Origin: Blasia pusilla
Taxonomy: Eukaryota; Marchantiophyta; Marchantiopsida; Blasiales
Direction of reading: 5' to 3'
DNA: 64,000 nt
Assembly: GCA_050084515.1 (NCBI GenBank)
Contig: CM114275.1
Location: 24,552,001 to 24,616,000 of the forward strand
Shown here: positions 12,960 to 24,384 of the stretch, one piece after another
How positions within the stretch are numbered: the first letter of the stretch is position 1
Layout: each line of letters opens with the position of its first letter
The notes under the pieces: generated by a model
What the model saw: the letters and a program-made list of their open reading frames with translations, nothing else
Told to the model about the DNA's origin: nothing
Database searches by the model: none
Made by a program: the position numbers and the translations under genes

Positions 12960-14278
12960 ATTTTTCTCAAAATTTTTAAGAGTGCTACAAACGCAAGTTG
13001 GGAAAAAACCTTATTTCCATTGAAGGTTTAGTGGTTCGGGGCCAAAAGTACTTACATATTTTTGAGGTTTTCCTTACAACTCCATTTTTGTTGAAACTTG
13101 GCAAGAGTGGAAAAAACACCTTGGTAACCATGTCAAAAAACTTTCAACTCTAGATGGGAAAGTAAGACAAGGTGAAAATTGAAAAAACCTTATTTTAATA
13201 GAAGGTCTGATGGTTTGGGTCCAAAAAGGAGTTAGAAATTTTTGAGCTTTTGCTCACAAGTCCATTTTTCTTCAAACTTGGGAAGACTTTTAGGGTCACA
13301 TTGGAGACCATGTTGGCCAAATGGAAACTCAAAATTGCAAATTTGGACAAGATGAAAAATGAAAAAACCTTATTTTGGTAGAAGGTCTGATGGTTCGCGT
13401 CCAAAAAGGAGTTAGACATTTTTGAGCTTTTGCTTATAACTTCGTTTTGCGTGAAACTTGGCAAGAATCCTAGATGCATCTTTGGGACCATTTTGGCCAA
13501 ATTTCAGCTCAAGATGAAAAAGTTGGACAAGATATAAAATGGAAAAACCTTATTTTGGTAGAAGGTCCAATGGTTCAGGCCCAAAAGGACTTAGTAATTT
13601 TTGAGTTTTTGCTCACAACTTCATTTTGCGTTAAACTTGGCAAGAGTCCTAGATTCACCTTGGGGACCATGTTGGCCAAATTTCAGCTCAAGATGACAAA
13701 GTTGGACAAGATGAAAAAAGAAAAAACCTTATTTTGGTAGAAGGTCTGATGGTTCGGGTCCAAAAAGGAGTTAGACATTTTTGAGTTTTTGCTCACAACT
13801 TTATTTTTCCTGAAACTTGGCGAGAGTCCTAGATGCTCCTTGGGGACCATGTTGGCCAAATAGCATCTCAAGATGACAAAGTTGGACAAGATGAAAAATG
13901 AAAAATCCTTATTTTGGTAGAAGGTCCAAAAAACAGTTAGAACTTTTTGAGTTTTTGCTCACAACTTCATTTTGCGTTAAACTTGGCAAGAGTCCTAGAT
14001 GCACCTTGGGGACCATGTTGGCCAAATTTCACCTCAAGATGACAAAGTTGGACAAGATGAAAAATGAAAAATCCTTATTTTGGTAGAAGGTCTGATGGTT
14101 CGGGTCCAAAAAGGAGTTAGAAATTTTTGAGTTTTTGCTCATAATTTTATTTTTCCTGAAACTTGGCGAGATTCCTAGATGCTCCTTGGGTACCATGTTG
14201 GCCAAATGACAGCTCAAGATAACAAAGTTGGACAAGATGAAAAATAAAAAAACCTTATTTTGGTAGAAGGTCTAATGG
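12960..14278 (+). repeat. Satellite-like tandem array, ~180-bp unit, about seven copies
   Basis: The marker AAAACCTTATTTTGGTAGAA recurs near 13003, 13182, 13362, 13542, 13721, 13901, 14066 and 14246: spacing is about 180 bases, with one 165-base unit caused by a deletion. Other conserved words are GAAACTTGGCAAGAGTCCTA, GGGGACCATGTTGGCCAAAT and AAGTTGGACAAGATGAAAAA. The leftmost units are most diverged and the right-hand ones most alike. Short open frames on both strands repeat the same peptide and are not genes. Confidence 0.95.
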
Positions 14279-14922
14279 TTATTCATTTTGGTTCTCTCCC
14301 GCTCTCGATGACCCAACCCCACTACACATTTCCCTCGGATGAAGAAGATAATAATATATTAAAAAATACAAGGGAGAGAAATGTATGGGTTGAGATAAGA
14401 AATTACCGAAAATAGAATGACGTGAGATGCTAAAATAATGGCTCAGAATGTACTAGTGCATGAATGATGGAAGTTTAGGGTTGGGCTCTCTCAAAGGGAA
14501 TAGGTAGATATGGGCATGTTTAGACAAGGTTCCTTGATCACCTCCACATCCCTAATGTGCTAAGGAGAACCAATGGAACAAGTCAAAACACTCGGGTCTA
14601 TGAATCGGAAATGTCAAAATCACCAAAAAAGTTTAGTGAAACAAGAGATTTCCACACTCACAAACACTCACCTAATGTGGAGTCAATTGGAGTTTAGTTT
14701 AGATGCAACAAGGAGCGCAAATATCCAAGTTGGTCCCAAATAAAATCCAAGTACTCCCAAAAGGCACCCAAGGGATTTCTCCAAAATTCCTAGTAACCTT
14801 GAAAGCCCTTAGCTCTCAACGCACTATAAAAATTTGGAGCCTAATCCAAAATATCACAAAAAAACTCGATAAATAGGGAAAATAAGGCTTTATTAGATAA
14901 GGAACTCTTTAACCCCCTCTAC
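14279..14922. other. Unassigned AT-rich spacer
   Basis: Follows the satellite array abruptly. No open frame, repeat or known element seen. Confidence 0.5.
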
Positions 14923-14957
14923 ATATTTTTGGGGCCCCTTATGGGCCCCAAAAATAT
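14923..14957. repeat. Perfect 15-bp inverted repeat with a 5-base loop
   Basis: Arms ATATTTTTGGGGCCC at 14923-14937 and its reverse complement at 14943-14957 flank CTTAT. It marks the transition from AT-rich DNA to the second GC-rich block. Confidence 0.95.
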
Positions 14958-15425
14958 ACACGGGCTCAAGAGTCGTCGCGACCCACAAAGCTTGCGTGCG
15001 GGATGTAAGATGGGCCCACTGATGGCGGGAGCGAGGGCTTGCGGGGCTCGCAGGCCCATATGCGGATGTCGCAGGCCCGTATGCAGGCAGGGGGGAGGGG
15101 CGTCACGGGCTCGAGAGGGGGAGGGGGGTAGGGGGTTGGCGGGCTCGCATGCTGGCTCCGTCGTGGGCCACAAAGCCCGCATGCGAGCTAGGCCCAAAGC
15201 AACGAATCAAAGGGCGCGACGCGACCCAATTTGTCCACGACATGGGTTCGACAGAAAAACAGGGGCTGGGCATGATGCGCACTGGCCGAGAAAGGGAAGA
15301 TTGCTCGATGTGCACAAGCCCGGCTGCGGGCCTCAGGCTTATGGAGCTTGCATCCGGGCCCGAACGGACATGTCCTTCTTGGGGATGGACAAGTCCGTGG
15401 ACACAAATTTTGTTCGCGTGCAACC
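14958..15425 (+). repeat. Second GC-rich block ending in a GTGCAACC terminus
   Basis: The same GCGGGCT/GAGCCCGC words seen at 8360-9240 recur here. The block ends with repeated ACATGTCC, GGACAAGTCC and GTGGACAC motifs, then GTTCGCGTGCAACC at 15412-15425. This end matches the inner end of the MITE-like copy at 17302 (minus strand: GTGGACACAGACTTTTTCTA, then TATGCAACC). Together with the GGTTGCAC start at 8332 this suggests the two termini of one element. Confidence 0.6.
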
Positions 15426-15651
15426 TTGCTCTTGTTGCTATCGTTGTATGTACTTTTTTATGAGTGCTAAGCTATATTGAGAGTGAATGGTGTGCTAGCG
15501 CATTGCAGACAATTTTAAGATTGCTAGAGACCTTGATGATTTTTGAGTGATTATTTGAAGTTTTTGTGATTTTATATTAGGATGTGCCTAGTGGTTCACG
15601 TGTAATTGACATTTGATGTTAGCAATATATAGTCACACCACAAATTATCAT

Positions 15652-15883
15652 AGTTGCAATAAAATGGACAAGTGTGGACATGTCCTCGGATATGGATTAT
15701 AAGATTTGGGACCCATATTTATATTTCATGATGGAAAGTAGGGCAAGGCTAAGTGGGACAATAAAGAGGTAGGGAGTGGAGGTGGATGGAAGAAGAAATA
15801 GAAAAAATATTGAACATGTAAGCAAGAGGGGGGAATGAGAAAAATGGGGAAGGCGAGGCCCACATGGACAAGTCCTTACAACC
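15652..15883 (+). mobile_element. MITE-like short element, plus copy
   Basis: It begins GTTGCAATAAAATGGACAAG and ends GGACAAGTCCTTACAACC. The body (GTGGGACAATAAAGAGGTAG onward) matches the reverse complement of 17302-17622. No coding capacity. A (GA)n tract follows directly. Confidence 0.65.

Positions 15884-15888
<5 letters not shown>

Positions 15889-15921
<33 letters not shown>
15889..15921 (+). repeat. (GA)n microsatellite
   Basis: About sixteen GA units directly after the MITE-like element. Confidence 0.97.
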
Positions 15922-15923
<2 letters not shown>

Positions 15924-17301
15924 CTTTCATTTTCTTTGTGCATATTCTTAATCTTTTTGTTTATCCAAGGTAGCTCCTATTTGTGTATATGTGTAAGCAC
16001 ATTGTGAGTAGTTTCTATATATAGGTGGTTGGGAAGTGTAGTTTTTTGTCTACCAATGTGCCTTAACTCCATCAATGATTGAATATCTCTACGTGAATGG
16101 AAATTCCAAGCCAAACTATGAATTTGGATCTCTTTAATGTTTCTTATTGGATGTGAGATATATTTTTGTCAATTAATTATGAATACACATTTCCAAATAT
16201 TGCACCCAATAAATATATGGAGATGCAAGAAGTAAATTGATATCACGTATGTGTATTTATTCCATTATGTACAATATTGGGCCTTCAATGGTATAATCCT
16301 CTTTCATATAAGCAAAATTATTTTTGTGTGATATAACAATGCTCTATATAACTCTTCTTCTATTTGTGGTACCACTCTCAAAATTTGTGCTTTAAGCTAC
16401 TTATTATTATTTTTATCTTCCTTCAATTCTCTTATAATTATACCAATATTTTAGGATGTCGTTCAAAGTTCAATAAAATTTTTATTAAAATTCACTTTAA
16501 AATACACTAAATCATGAAAATTTTTAGCCCCTTTCTACCATAAAAATTTTCCTCAAATTTTCTTAACAACGATTCCTTACTTTCACACACTAAAATATGT
16601 AAATATTTTCATAAAATCAATTTGGTCATCTTCTTCATTTTCTTTTTTGTTATCTTATCTTAGGAAAATTAGTATGAGAACTTAAGGAATAAGAGATATT
16701 GATAAAAATAATGATGTGAAATTATCATGGTAAACCACGTAAAGTTCTCCCAAACTATAAACTGAATAAATAATTGACAACTTGCTTCTATATTTCATTT
16801 TTTCCTCCATATGAGAATTCTTTTCCTTTATATGATCATAGAATTTCTTGTTGAAAACATGCTCTATTCTTAAAAGATAGTATTTTTAATTTTATAAATG
16901 CTAGTATGGAATTTTTTTTAATTAACTTTGAAAGATTCATTCACACATCCACTTATTTACTTGGAAGGGAGTAATGCCTTTGTAGTGATCATTCTCCATT
17001 TGTATCCCCAAATGATTATTGGTCTCAATTTTTTACCTCTTTGGTCGCAATATATTTCCAACATATGGGAAAAAAAGTAACCCATGACAACAAGTACGCC
17101 ACCTAAATACTTTACATTTTTTTCTTGATCCGTGTGTCATTTGATCAAAAGTTCATGCACAAAAATCTTAACTACCATTGGATGATCCAAAGATGGATGG
17201 TACAGACGTATGAGAATGCTTCGTGGTATTGTTATTCAATTTGTGAAGACAATGCTTTGCGTGCTTTTTTCCAGCTTCTTTAGTGTTTGTTGTTAGATTA
17301 A
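15922..17301. other. Very AT-rich spacer between two inverted MITE-like copies
   Basis: Dense stop codons in all frames and no recognised feature. It would be the loop of a long foldback formed by the flanking copies. Confidence 0.55.
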
Positions 17302-17622
17302 GGTTGCATATAGAAAAAGTCTGTGTCCACGAATATGTCCATGTCCACGAACTTACGTCCGTTCTATAGAAGAACTTATCCAAGTGGGCCGCACCTTCCC
17401 CTTCGTTCTTATTCCCCCACTTGTCTACATGTTCAATACTTTCTTTTTCTTCCTCATTCTATCCCTACTCCCTCCCCCCTTATTGTCCCACTTGGCCTTG
17501 CCCTACTTTCCTACATAAATTATGAGAGGAAGATCTGGTGGATTCCAATGGGCCCTACCTCTTATAATCTATGTCTATTGACATATCCATACTTGTCCGT
17601 CCAAACCCGTTTTTGTGCAACC
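17302..17622 (-). mobile_element. MITE-like short element, minus copy
   Basis: Bounded by GGTTGCA at 17302 and TGCAACC at 17616-17622. Read on the minus strand it starts GGTTGCACAAAAACGGGTTT and shares its body with 15652-15883. Subterminal TGTCC/GGACA words repeat at both ends. No clear target-site duplication, so superfamily is undetermined. Confidence 0.65.
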
Positions 17623-19240
17623 ATGTGCTAAATAGAGTTTTTTCACACTAGGCATTACATATTGCATATAAAATTCATATATGCATAGTATGAACCCTGA
17701 TCATTGGCTCTTTAAATTTCACTTAAGCTTAAGTACTTTGCCCTCCCTCAATTGGATATTAAAATAGATTCTCATCTACTACTTTAGCCTCTTGTTCTCT
17801 TGCAACAATAATATATTTTTCTCAATCTTGACATTCTTCACAATCCATTGGTATGTATCCGTTAATTTGTAGAAGTAAGAATGAATAACTTCATCTATTC
17901 TTTTATGCTCTTGATATGTGATAGCATTGTAAGAGGATCTTACTATCTGAGTCTCTATTTCCTCGTCCTCAATTGCAATCTCTACCTCTAAATAGTTTCC
18001 ATCTTCCTCTTAAACTCTTCAAGAAATTCTCCAAATGTTGCATGCACAACATATTAATCGTGTCTCTAAAACACATATTTTGCTAGCAAAAACCTCCTCT
18101 CCAATTGTCGTAAGATGGAAGATCTTCAAACTCTATGCTCAAAAAATTGCTCATGGATTATTTAAAGACTTGAAGTAGATGTTCTTTAGTAGCAATGGCC
18201 TTATGCTATAGATATCCAAGCTTCAAAATCATGTTCTCCAAAATTTCAAAAAAAATGTAATTGAAAAACTTTTATCTCGAACCAACCTCTCCCAAAGACA
18301 AAGAAATGAAAATCCAAGTTATAAAAAATGTCACTACATAGTCTCATTAAATTAGATTATCTCCCTATTGGGCCATGTTACATAACTACCATGTATTCAT
18401 AGGGCTAGAATTGCAATGTTTATCTTTCATACTATCACATTAAGATAATGTTGCATGATAGGTAATGGTGTGTGAGAGCTATTCAATTGGATTTCAATCA
18501 CTTTACTCATATTTCATATCCCCATAAAATTATAAGGTAGACATTTCATACAATTTTTTTGAGGTTTTGCAAATGGTCCAAGATTTATTGGTCAACCTTT
18601 GAGAAATTTTGTGCGCATCTATTGTATCACGACAATTCTCATAGCTTTTCTACCAATTTTTACATTTCTTAGATTGAACGTTTTCCAAAACCTCAAGCAA
18701 GTCCTATTCGTGCTCCAAATCTATTTCCTTCTACTTTTCATATGTACAAAAGCCACTGCGAAACATTCATTATTATCAACTTCTGAAATAACAAAATCCA
18801 TAATCATATAGGGTGTGGCACATACTCTTTTGAATGCCAAATTTGTGTCTTACATAAGCTTGCTTTATCATACCATACTCGTTACTAATTTTCATTCAAA
18901 GATGCTCATATCAGTTCATTTTGGGTCAACTCGTATTGCATCTCCCAAGTTTAGATTTAAGGTAATCCCTCAAGCTTAATAGTCCTAAATGTGATGATAG
19001 AAGCACGCAAAATCTCACTCCCCAACACAAGCATGCCATTCAATATTTGGGGCAGACTTCCTTAATTAATAGAAGCCAAAGTTAGAGTTTCTCAATGGAA
19101 TTGGCTTAATGTTAGCACTCCAACACTAATCTCATACATAATCTATTTCATGCCTTTGGTTAAACCCCTATGGTGGCTTTTAACCTCCAAACTCACATGG
19201 AGACCCTTCTCCTTATATATAGTTTTAAAGATAGTTGACC
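17623..19240. other. Intergenic DNA, no gene recognised
   Basis: AT-rich with only short open frames, none conserved to my eye. Confidence 0.5.
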
Positions 19241-20180
19241 CTTCCTTCATCCAAAGAATCCCTCTTTGGCCGTTCCTTGCGGGCCTCAGCCCAAATTATC
19301 ATTTTGATAGTTTGGGCCTCTTTCAAGATTTCTATTGATGCGTTTGTCTAGAACTTTAGTGTGTTGAAAACGCTTCATCATAAGCTTTCAAGAACCCCTT
19401 CACTCAACACAAACACATCTTGAGTTTACCCATAATGACATGTGGGGAGCCATGAAACGCATGATTAGCTCCTCAACTAGATTGTAGCCTCCTTGGAGTC
19501 CAACCCTTGTGGGACTTAAAATTTTCCCACATTCCATTTTGCATTTGGTCATGCTTTTCTAGGTAATCACTGTTATTATTCAAGATGGCTATTAAAGCTT
19601 GTGTCTTTTATCTACATTTCATGCCTCGCTCATGAATTTCCATCCTCGTGTGAGCCTACAACGATAGAAATATGTTACACATTGGCCAATCTCATAATAT
19701 GTAATATCCATCCAAGTTACACATTGGTATGTGTTTGATTATGAGAGTTATAACCCTTATCCCTATTTAGAGAGGTCAACTTCATGTCAAGTCTTACTTG
19801 GAAAACCAAACCTCTTGAAATGAAATTTTGTTTGAGCACTTAACCCAAAATACTCTTTTTGCTTAAGTCTTAGGTTGTCGCATCTCAAACTTAGAGACAA
19901 AGAAATGTTTATTTTTAATTTTGTGCCAGGCCGGCTTCCTTAAAGAGAATCTAACCAACTAAGCATTCTCCTTAAGACTATCCTCAGTCAACTTGTAAAC
20001 ATCCCAAACATTTATGAGGTCTCTAAGACGTATTAGGTTTGGATGACCATTGAATTTGACTCAGGCACGTCACTAACTTTACTCATCACTTCATAAGTAA
20101 GATCATCCAAGCCCCAAGATAGAGATACTTGCCTTGCCAAAACTAGCGCTACTACATTTGTAGCCACTTCAATACTTGTA
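19240..20180 (-). mobile_element. Decayed gypsy fragment (LTR end plus 3' internal region)
   Basis: The stretch around 19335-19440 (CTTTAGTGTGTTGAAAACGC, then CATAAGCTTTCAAG and ACACAAACACATCTTGAG) follows the order seen in the LTRs of gypsy G2. Sequence at 19925-20130 (CAGGCACGTCACTAACTTTA, AAGTAAGATCATCC, AAGCCCCAAGATAGA) parallels 40300-40625, the non-coding region between the 3' LTR and integrase of G2. An old relic in the same orientation. Confidence 0.5.
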
Positions 20181-20248
20181 AGAGCTGTAATAAACTCGCA
20201 GTATAGCCGCACTAGATTGGCAAGGCAAGTAAGTCTATCTTGGGGCTT
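20109..20248. repeat. Inverted repeat, 31-bp arms, 78-base loop
   Basis: Arms 20109-20139 and 20218-20248 pair at 29 of 31 positions (AAGCCCCAAGATAG at one end, CTTGCCTTGCCA at the other). The left arm coincides with the end of the similarity to G2 described above, so it may be a rearranged copy of that piece. Confidence 0.85.
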
Positions 20249-22112
20249 ACATTTGACTTATCAACACAAGAATCGGACTTTTAATTCGCAACTACAATAC
20301 GGATCCTATTTAAAAGAAAACCAAAAATTTCATCAAAAGTTTCATTTTCTTACACTTGTAGCTTAATCATTTTTGGGTTACAATAGGCTCATAAAGAAGC
20401 TACAATTGACTCGCAAAGTGCTCGCGTCTCCGTTATGAGCCTTTTGTGAGTATCACTTGCAAAAGGCTCACAAAAAAACTTGGACACGCAAACATTTTCT
20501 CCTTTACGATTTTTGGGAGTTGCAACTATTTACGGATCTAGGGGCTCGAAAAGTTCAAATCTTGCGGGGCAGGGGAATTAACATTGCAATGGACTTATAA
20601 TTTTTTATTCATACAAACGATGAGACTTAAAAGGGTTTGTCACTCTAAGGAGATGCAACATCTCTTTATTGAATTGAGGGCTAGTTGGAGGAGATACGAA
20701 GTATTAAAAAAGAAGTCATAAAGTGTAAAGTTGGACCCTTTGGGGCAAGTAGCTATTTCCTAATCTAAATTCGTCTTCTTAGCTTTTTCAGTTTCTCCCA
20801 CTTATATGCCTTCTTTGGGTTGTGCTAGAGTAGTATCTTTCTTGGAATAGCCTCGCAATATTGTGATTGTATTTCTGGTCCGTTAATTTGTTGGCATAAC
20901 GTTGAGTAAATCCTTGGATGTAAGCATGTCCATGTGCAAGCAATGGTATGTATGCACAATTATATGGGGGTGTTTTGGAAATACATCGTCCAATACATGC
21001 AATAATAGGAGAGTTTCCTATGAGTATGGCATGGGTAGATATTCATGCACTTTTTTGTGAGACTGTAAAGTTTATTTTTAAGTCCAAGCCCCAAGTTCCC
21101 CAACCAGCATTGCCACCCCAAGAGATTGAGATCAACATTCTCTGATCTTGTTCTCATATCTATGGGTAGGTGGATGTGTAGAAAGGATATACTTCTAGAG
21201 GATTACAACTGTATGCAAGTGGAGACGACGTTGATCGCTACACGCTTGGAGAGGGTCTTGCCACCTTTATTCATAAAAAGCCATTATCATTAGTTCATCC
21301 ATTTTTCTAGACTGGTTGACATAGCAGGGTTGTTGCATTATAGATGGATGTATTTTCTGGACGGTTACATTCTTCGACTAAAGGGCTTGGTCATAAACTA
21401 TGCTTGTGTAGAGGGAAATATGGGACCATGGTCTACAAATTTCAGTTGGTGGGTAGTTAGTCTTCACACTACTCCACATGTGGCATGAACACTAGGGATG
21501 ATGGTTGATGAGGATTGTGACAATGACAATAGGGGGAGAGAACATATATGGAATATACTAGGATACATTTGATTGATAAAAGGTGTTGCCTAACATACAT
21601 ATAATTTCATATGAATAGCTTATGCATGAGAGAGTGGTTAGATCAATATGACTGGGAGGGCGATATATGCCCTATTTTTGCAACACGTGCATGATTTTCC
21701 TATATCAAAATCTACAGAATTGATATTTTACAACATCATTGTGCTGGAGAGGACATGGCTTATTAAACTATATTAGACCTTGACGTTCTTGAGAGAGTCA
21801 TCATCCCTCTTGCTAATACTTGGTCATACATGCAATTATGAGGGATGATCAAAAATTTTGGATCAAGGATTTAGACGAGTGATGTATAAGGACTCATGGA
21901 AAAAGAGTATGTTGCACTTTTGAGAAGGAGTTATAAGCATCCAAACATGACATAAACATTGTCGAAGAGGACCTCCCATATTTTGGGTTGTTGGAGGAGG
22001 TATTAGAGTTGGACTTCCACACCTTCCAAGTGCTAGCCTTGCAATGTTGATGGCATCACATACTCTTTTGGGATCTATACCCTTTATTATCATAGATGAT
22101 TGTGGTACATTT
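20249..22112. other. Unassigned DNA left of the retrotransposon stack
   Basis: Short open frames such as 20948-21145 (+) do not resemble known proteins. Moderate base composition suggests an unrecognised decayed element, but nothing can be supported. Confidence 0.4.
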
Positions 22113-22343
22113 TATTGAAGATTGAGTTACAGTCAAGCTCATGTGACATCTGAACTGCGATATTTGGTACTCACACAAAGTAGGGAAGCTTAATCTTGGT
22201 TAGTTAGTTGAGCGTGATTATTTTAACTATGGTTAGTTAATGACAGTTAGTATAACTCTCATTGCAAACTTTTTTTCTCCATGATGGTATGTGAGTATGA
22301 GAGCCGTATTCCACCAGTTATGCTTCTTTAGCAATTTTCCACA
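22113..22343 (+). repeat. 5' LTR of copia A1
   Basis: It begins TATTGAAGATTGAGTTACAG and ends TTTTCCACA directly before the primer-binding site. Its reverse complement aligns with the LTRs of A2 at 31566-31877 and 36379-36679. It is shorter than those, so it carries internal deletions. Confidence 0.85.
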
Positions 22344-22355
22344 TGGTATCAGAGC
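22344..22355 (+). promoter_or_regulatory. Primer-binding site of A1 (initiator Met-tRNA)
   Basis: TGGTATCAGAGC is complementary to the 3' end of plant initiator Met-tRNA and follows the LTR without a gap. Confidence 0.9.
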
Positions 22356-22762
22356 AATAAGAAAACATCACTTGAAATTCTTGGTATTTGAGGAGAGAAG
22401 AGAGTTAAGAGAAGGCACAATTTTGGTCTGGGAGAAGGAAATATTGTTAAGAGCTCAGTGGGTGCAGATTTCAGGTGGAGCTCTAACCATCTTATAGAGC
22501 TCGTTGAGAGGTTTCCAACGTATCCAAAATTGCTTGATTTTGACATTGTGAGCTCCTGAAGTAGCAATTTGAGTGTAGGAAAGTGCAATCAGTGAAGAAG
22601 AGTTATGCCGTTTGCTCTCTACATGCCAATTTTGACTAGTTCTTTCATACAATTAATCAATTTTGGCAAATTTCAGGTCGATTTTTTATTAGGAGTGGTC
22701 TACGCTATAATTGGAGAAGTGGAGAACCTAAAATTACGTTTTTATGAGTGAAATCGTTCATC

Positions 22763-22939
22763 ATGGAATATTCCTTAGTAGCAATCATAGACGAGAAGCT
22801 AGATAAGCAAAATTACAATATCTGGAAGCTTTGATGAAATAATTTCTCATGGATCAAGAACTATCGGAGCTTGTCATAAGTGATGAGGCCAAGCTAGAAG
22901 ATGACTGAACAGACTTAAATGTTCGCGCTTGGAACAAAC
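22763..22939 (+). pseudogene. A1 gag, first part
   Basis: The ATG at 22763 opens MEYSLVAIIDEKLDKQNYNI, then WKL, the start of a UBN2-type copia gag. A TGA follows, and further stops are present before the insertion point of C1. The coding remainder continues at 27918. Confidence 0.7.
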
Positions 22940-23396
22940 TATTGGATTCTCAACATCCACTCCTCTGAGCACCATTGATTTGATCGGCCCCTTGTATGAG
23001 GAGAAGCCTAGATCGATGGTTCCGACTTAGACGTCGAAGGAGTCATAGTAATATGACGTAGGTGGTTTACAGAGTAGCGTTACTAGGTTTATCTAACCCT
23101 ATATTGCATCAGGGTGCGGGGCACCCTGATGCAATATAGGGTTAAATAGATCAAAATTGTAAATAGATCAAAAATTTCTATTAATAGAAACGAAGAAAAA
23201 TAGGTAAAAACCCTAGTTTTCCCGAGTAGTCAAATAGTCGGGAGCCGCAGCGGTAGCGCATTCTCGTATGTCGAGTAATCTCCCAGTTCAGGTTCCATCG
23301 AAGCTCTTGTGTGAGCGCACGGACGGACTAGGCCACTTTGTATCTCTAAGTTTTGTAAAGATTTCAGTGATTTAGTCACTTTCTCCTTTTCTCACA
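22940..23396 (+). repeat. 5' LTR of copia C1
   Basis: Starts TATTGGATTCTCAACATCCA and ends TTTTCTCACA. It differs from the 3' copy mainly by a longer hairpin loop and a 16-base duplication around 23152-23170. The usual TG start has become TA in both copies. Confidence 0.95.
23094..23144. repeat. Perfect 24-bp hairpin inside the C1 5' LTR
   Basis: Arms 23094-23117 and 23121-23144 (TAACCCTATATTGCATCAGG and on) pair exactly around GGG. The 3' LTR keeps 21-bp arms around a 2-base loop at 27633-27676. Confidence 0.97.
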
Positions 23397-23410
23397 TGGT
23401 ATCAGAGCAA
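23397..23410 (+). promoter_or_regulatory. Primer-binding site of C1
   Basis: TGGTATCAGAGCAA starts right after the LTR and is complementary to initiator Met-tRNA. Confidence 0.92.
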
Positions 23411-23469
23411 TAGGTTTTTCCAGTATTTTGTATCTGGCGATCTAGTGTGTTTCCACAAAATCTTGAGAG

Positions 23470-24258
23470 ATGGCTACTTCTTCGTCAGTTCGTGCTCGCC
23501 CTCCTCCGCTGGGTGAAGGGAAGTTAGATGGGTCTAACTATACGTTGTGGAAGTTCAAAATGAGAACTGTTCTCGAATCATTTGAGATCCGGGAAACGCC
23601 ACGAGGATCGATTCAAATCCACAAGCTAGTTTGAGTTCGCAAGTTCATCTTCATCCGGGGATATCGATCTGTTGTATTATTGGCATGGAGACGCAGAAAC
23701 ACCGATGCTCTATATGGGATTGTCACGAATATAATCGATTCTGTCATGACTCTCATTCAACATACAACCACTTCTTTCGAGGCGTGGAACATTTTGAAGA
23801 ATCAAGTATGAAACGAGGAATGAGACTCGGATTGAATCTTGAGAATCACTACGTCAGAAATTTTCAGAAGGAGAAAGCGAGCAATTTTTGACAAGGATCA
23901 AGAATCTTCAAGATCGGATGGCGTCGTGGGAATTTCAAAGTCTAGCGAAGATTTGCACGCCGGTGCATAAGGATTTTGCCTCAAGGTATGACAATTTGGT
24001 CCTTTGACTTTGAATACTCAACTAAGATCCACGCCGCTTACTTTTGAACAATTTAGTGCAATGTTGGTAGAAGAGGAAATGCGCTTCAAAGCAAGAGAGG
24101 GAAGTGACGCAAACATTTTACGCCAACGTCAGAGAGGTAGAAATCAGGATTACAGTTCAAATGTCAAGAAGAAATTTCCAAGAAAAGCCTTCAAATGCTT
24201 TTATTGTGGTAAGCTAGTTCATCTTATCAAAGATTGTAGGAAGAGTAGTCGAGGATGA
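23470..24258 (+). pseudogene. C1 gag with CCHC zinc knuckle
   Basis: The ATG at 23470 begins MATSSSVRARPPPLGEGKLD, then GSNYTLWKFKM, the usual opening of a copia gag. Stops and frameshifts break it after about 55 codons. Its end is recovered at 24004-24258 with FEQFSAMLVEEEMRFK and an intact knuckle CFYCGKLVHLIKDC at 24196-24237 (C-X2-C-X4-H-X4-C). Packages element RNA in the family; not functional here. Confidence 0.85.
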
Positions 24259-24384
24259 GAAGAACGGTTGTTTAAGACCTAAGAAGGAGTCCGGAAATGC
24301 AGAGAACGGGAGAACATGAAGTAGATGCTTAGGTAGCAATAGAAGAGTTCTTCACACAGGAAGAACATACCACTAAGACAAAGA

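Noticed and set aside
13195-14235. Similar 60-100 codon frames on both strands
   Set aside because: They are translations of the ~180-bp tandem repeat and recur once per unit.
12960-14278. CRISPR-like array
   Set aside because: The whole 180-bp unit is repeated without unique spacers, in a plant nuclear context.
23094-23144. Telomere-like repeat
   Set aside because: Only single TAACCCTA words at the hairpin ends, no tandem array.
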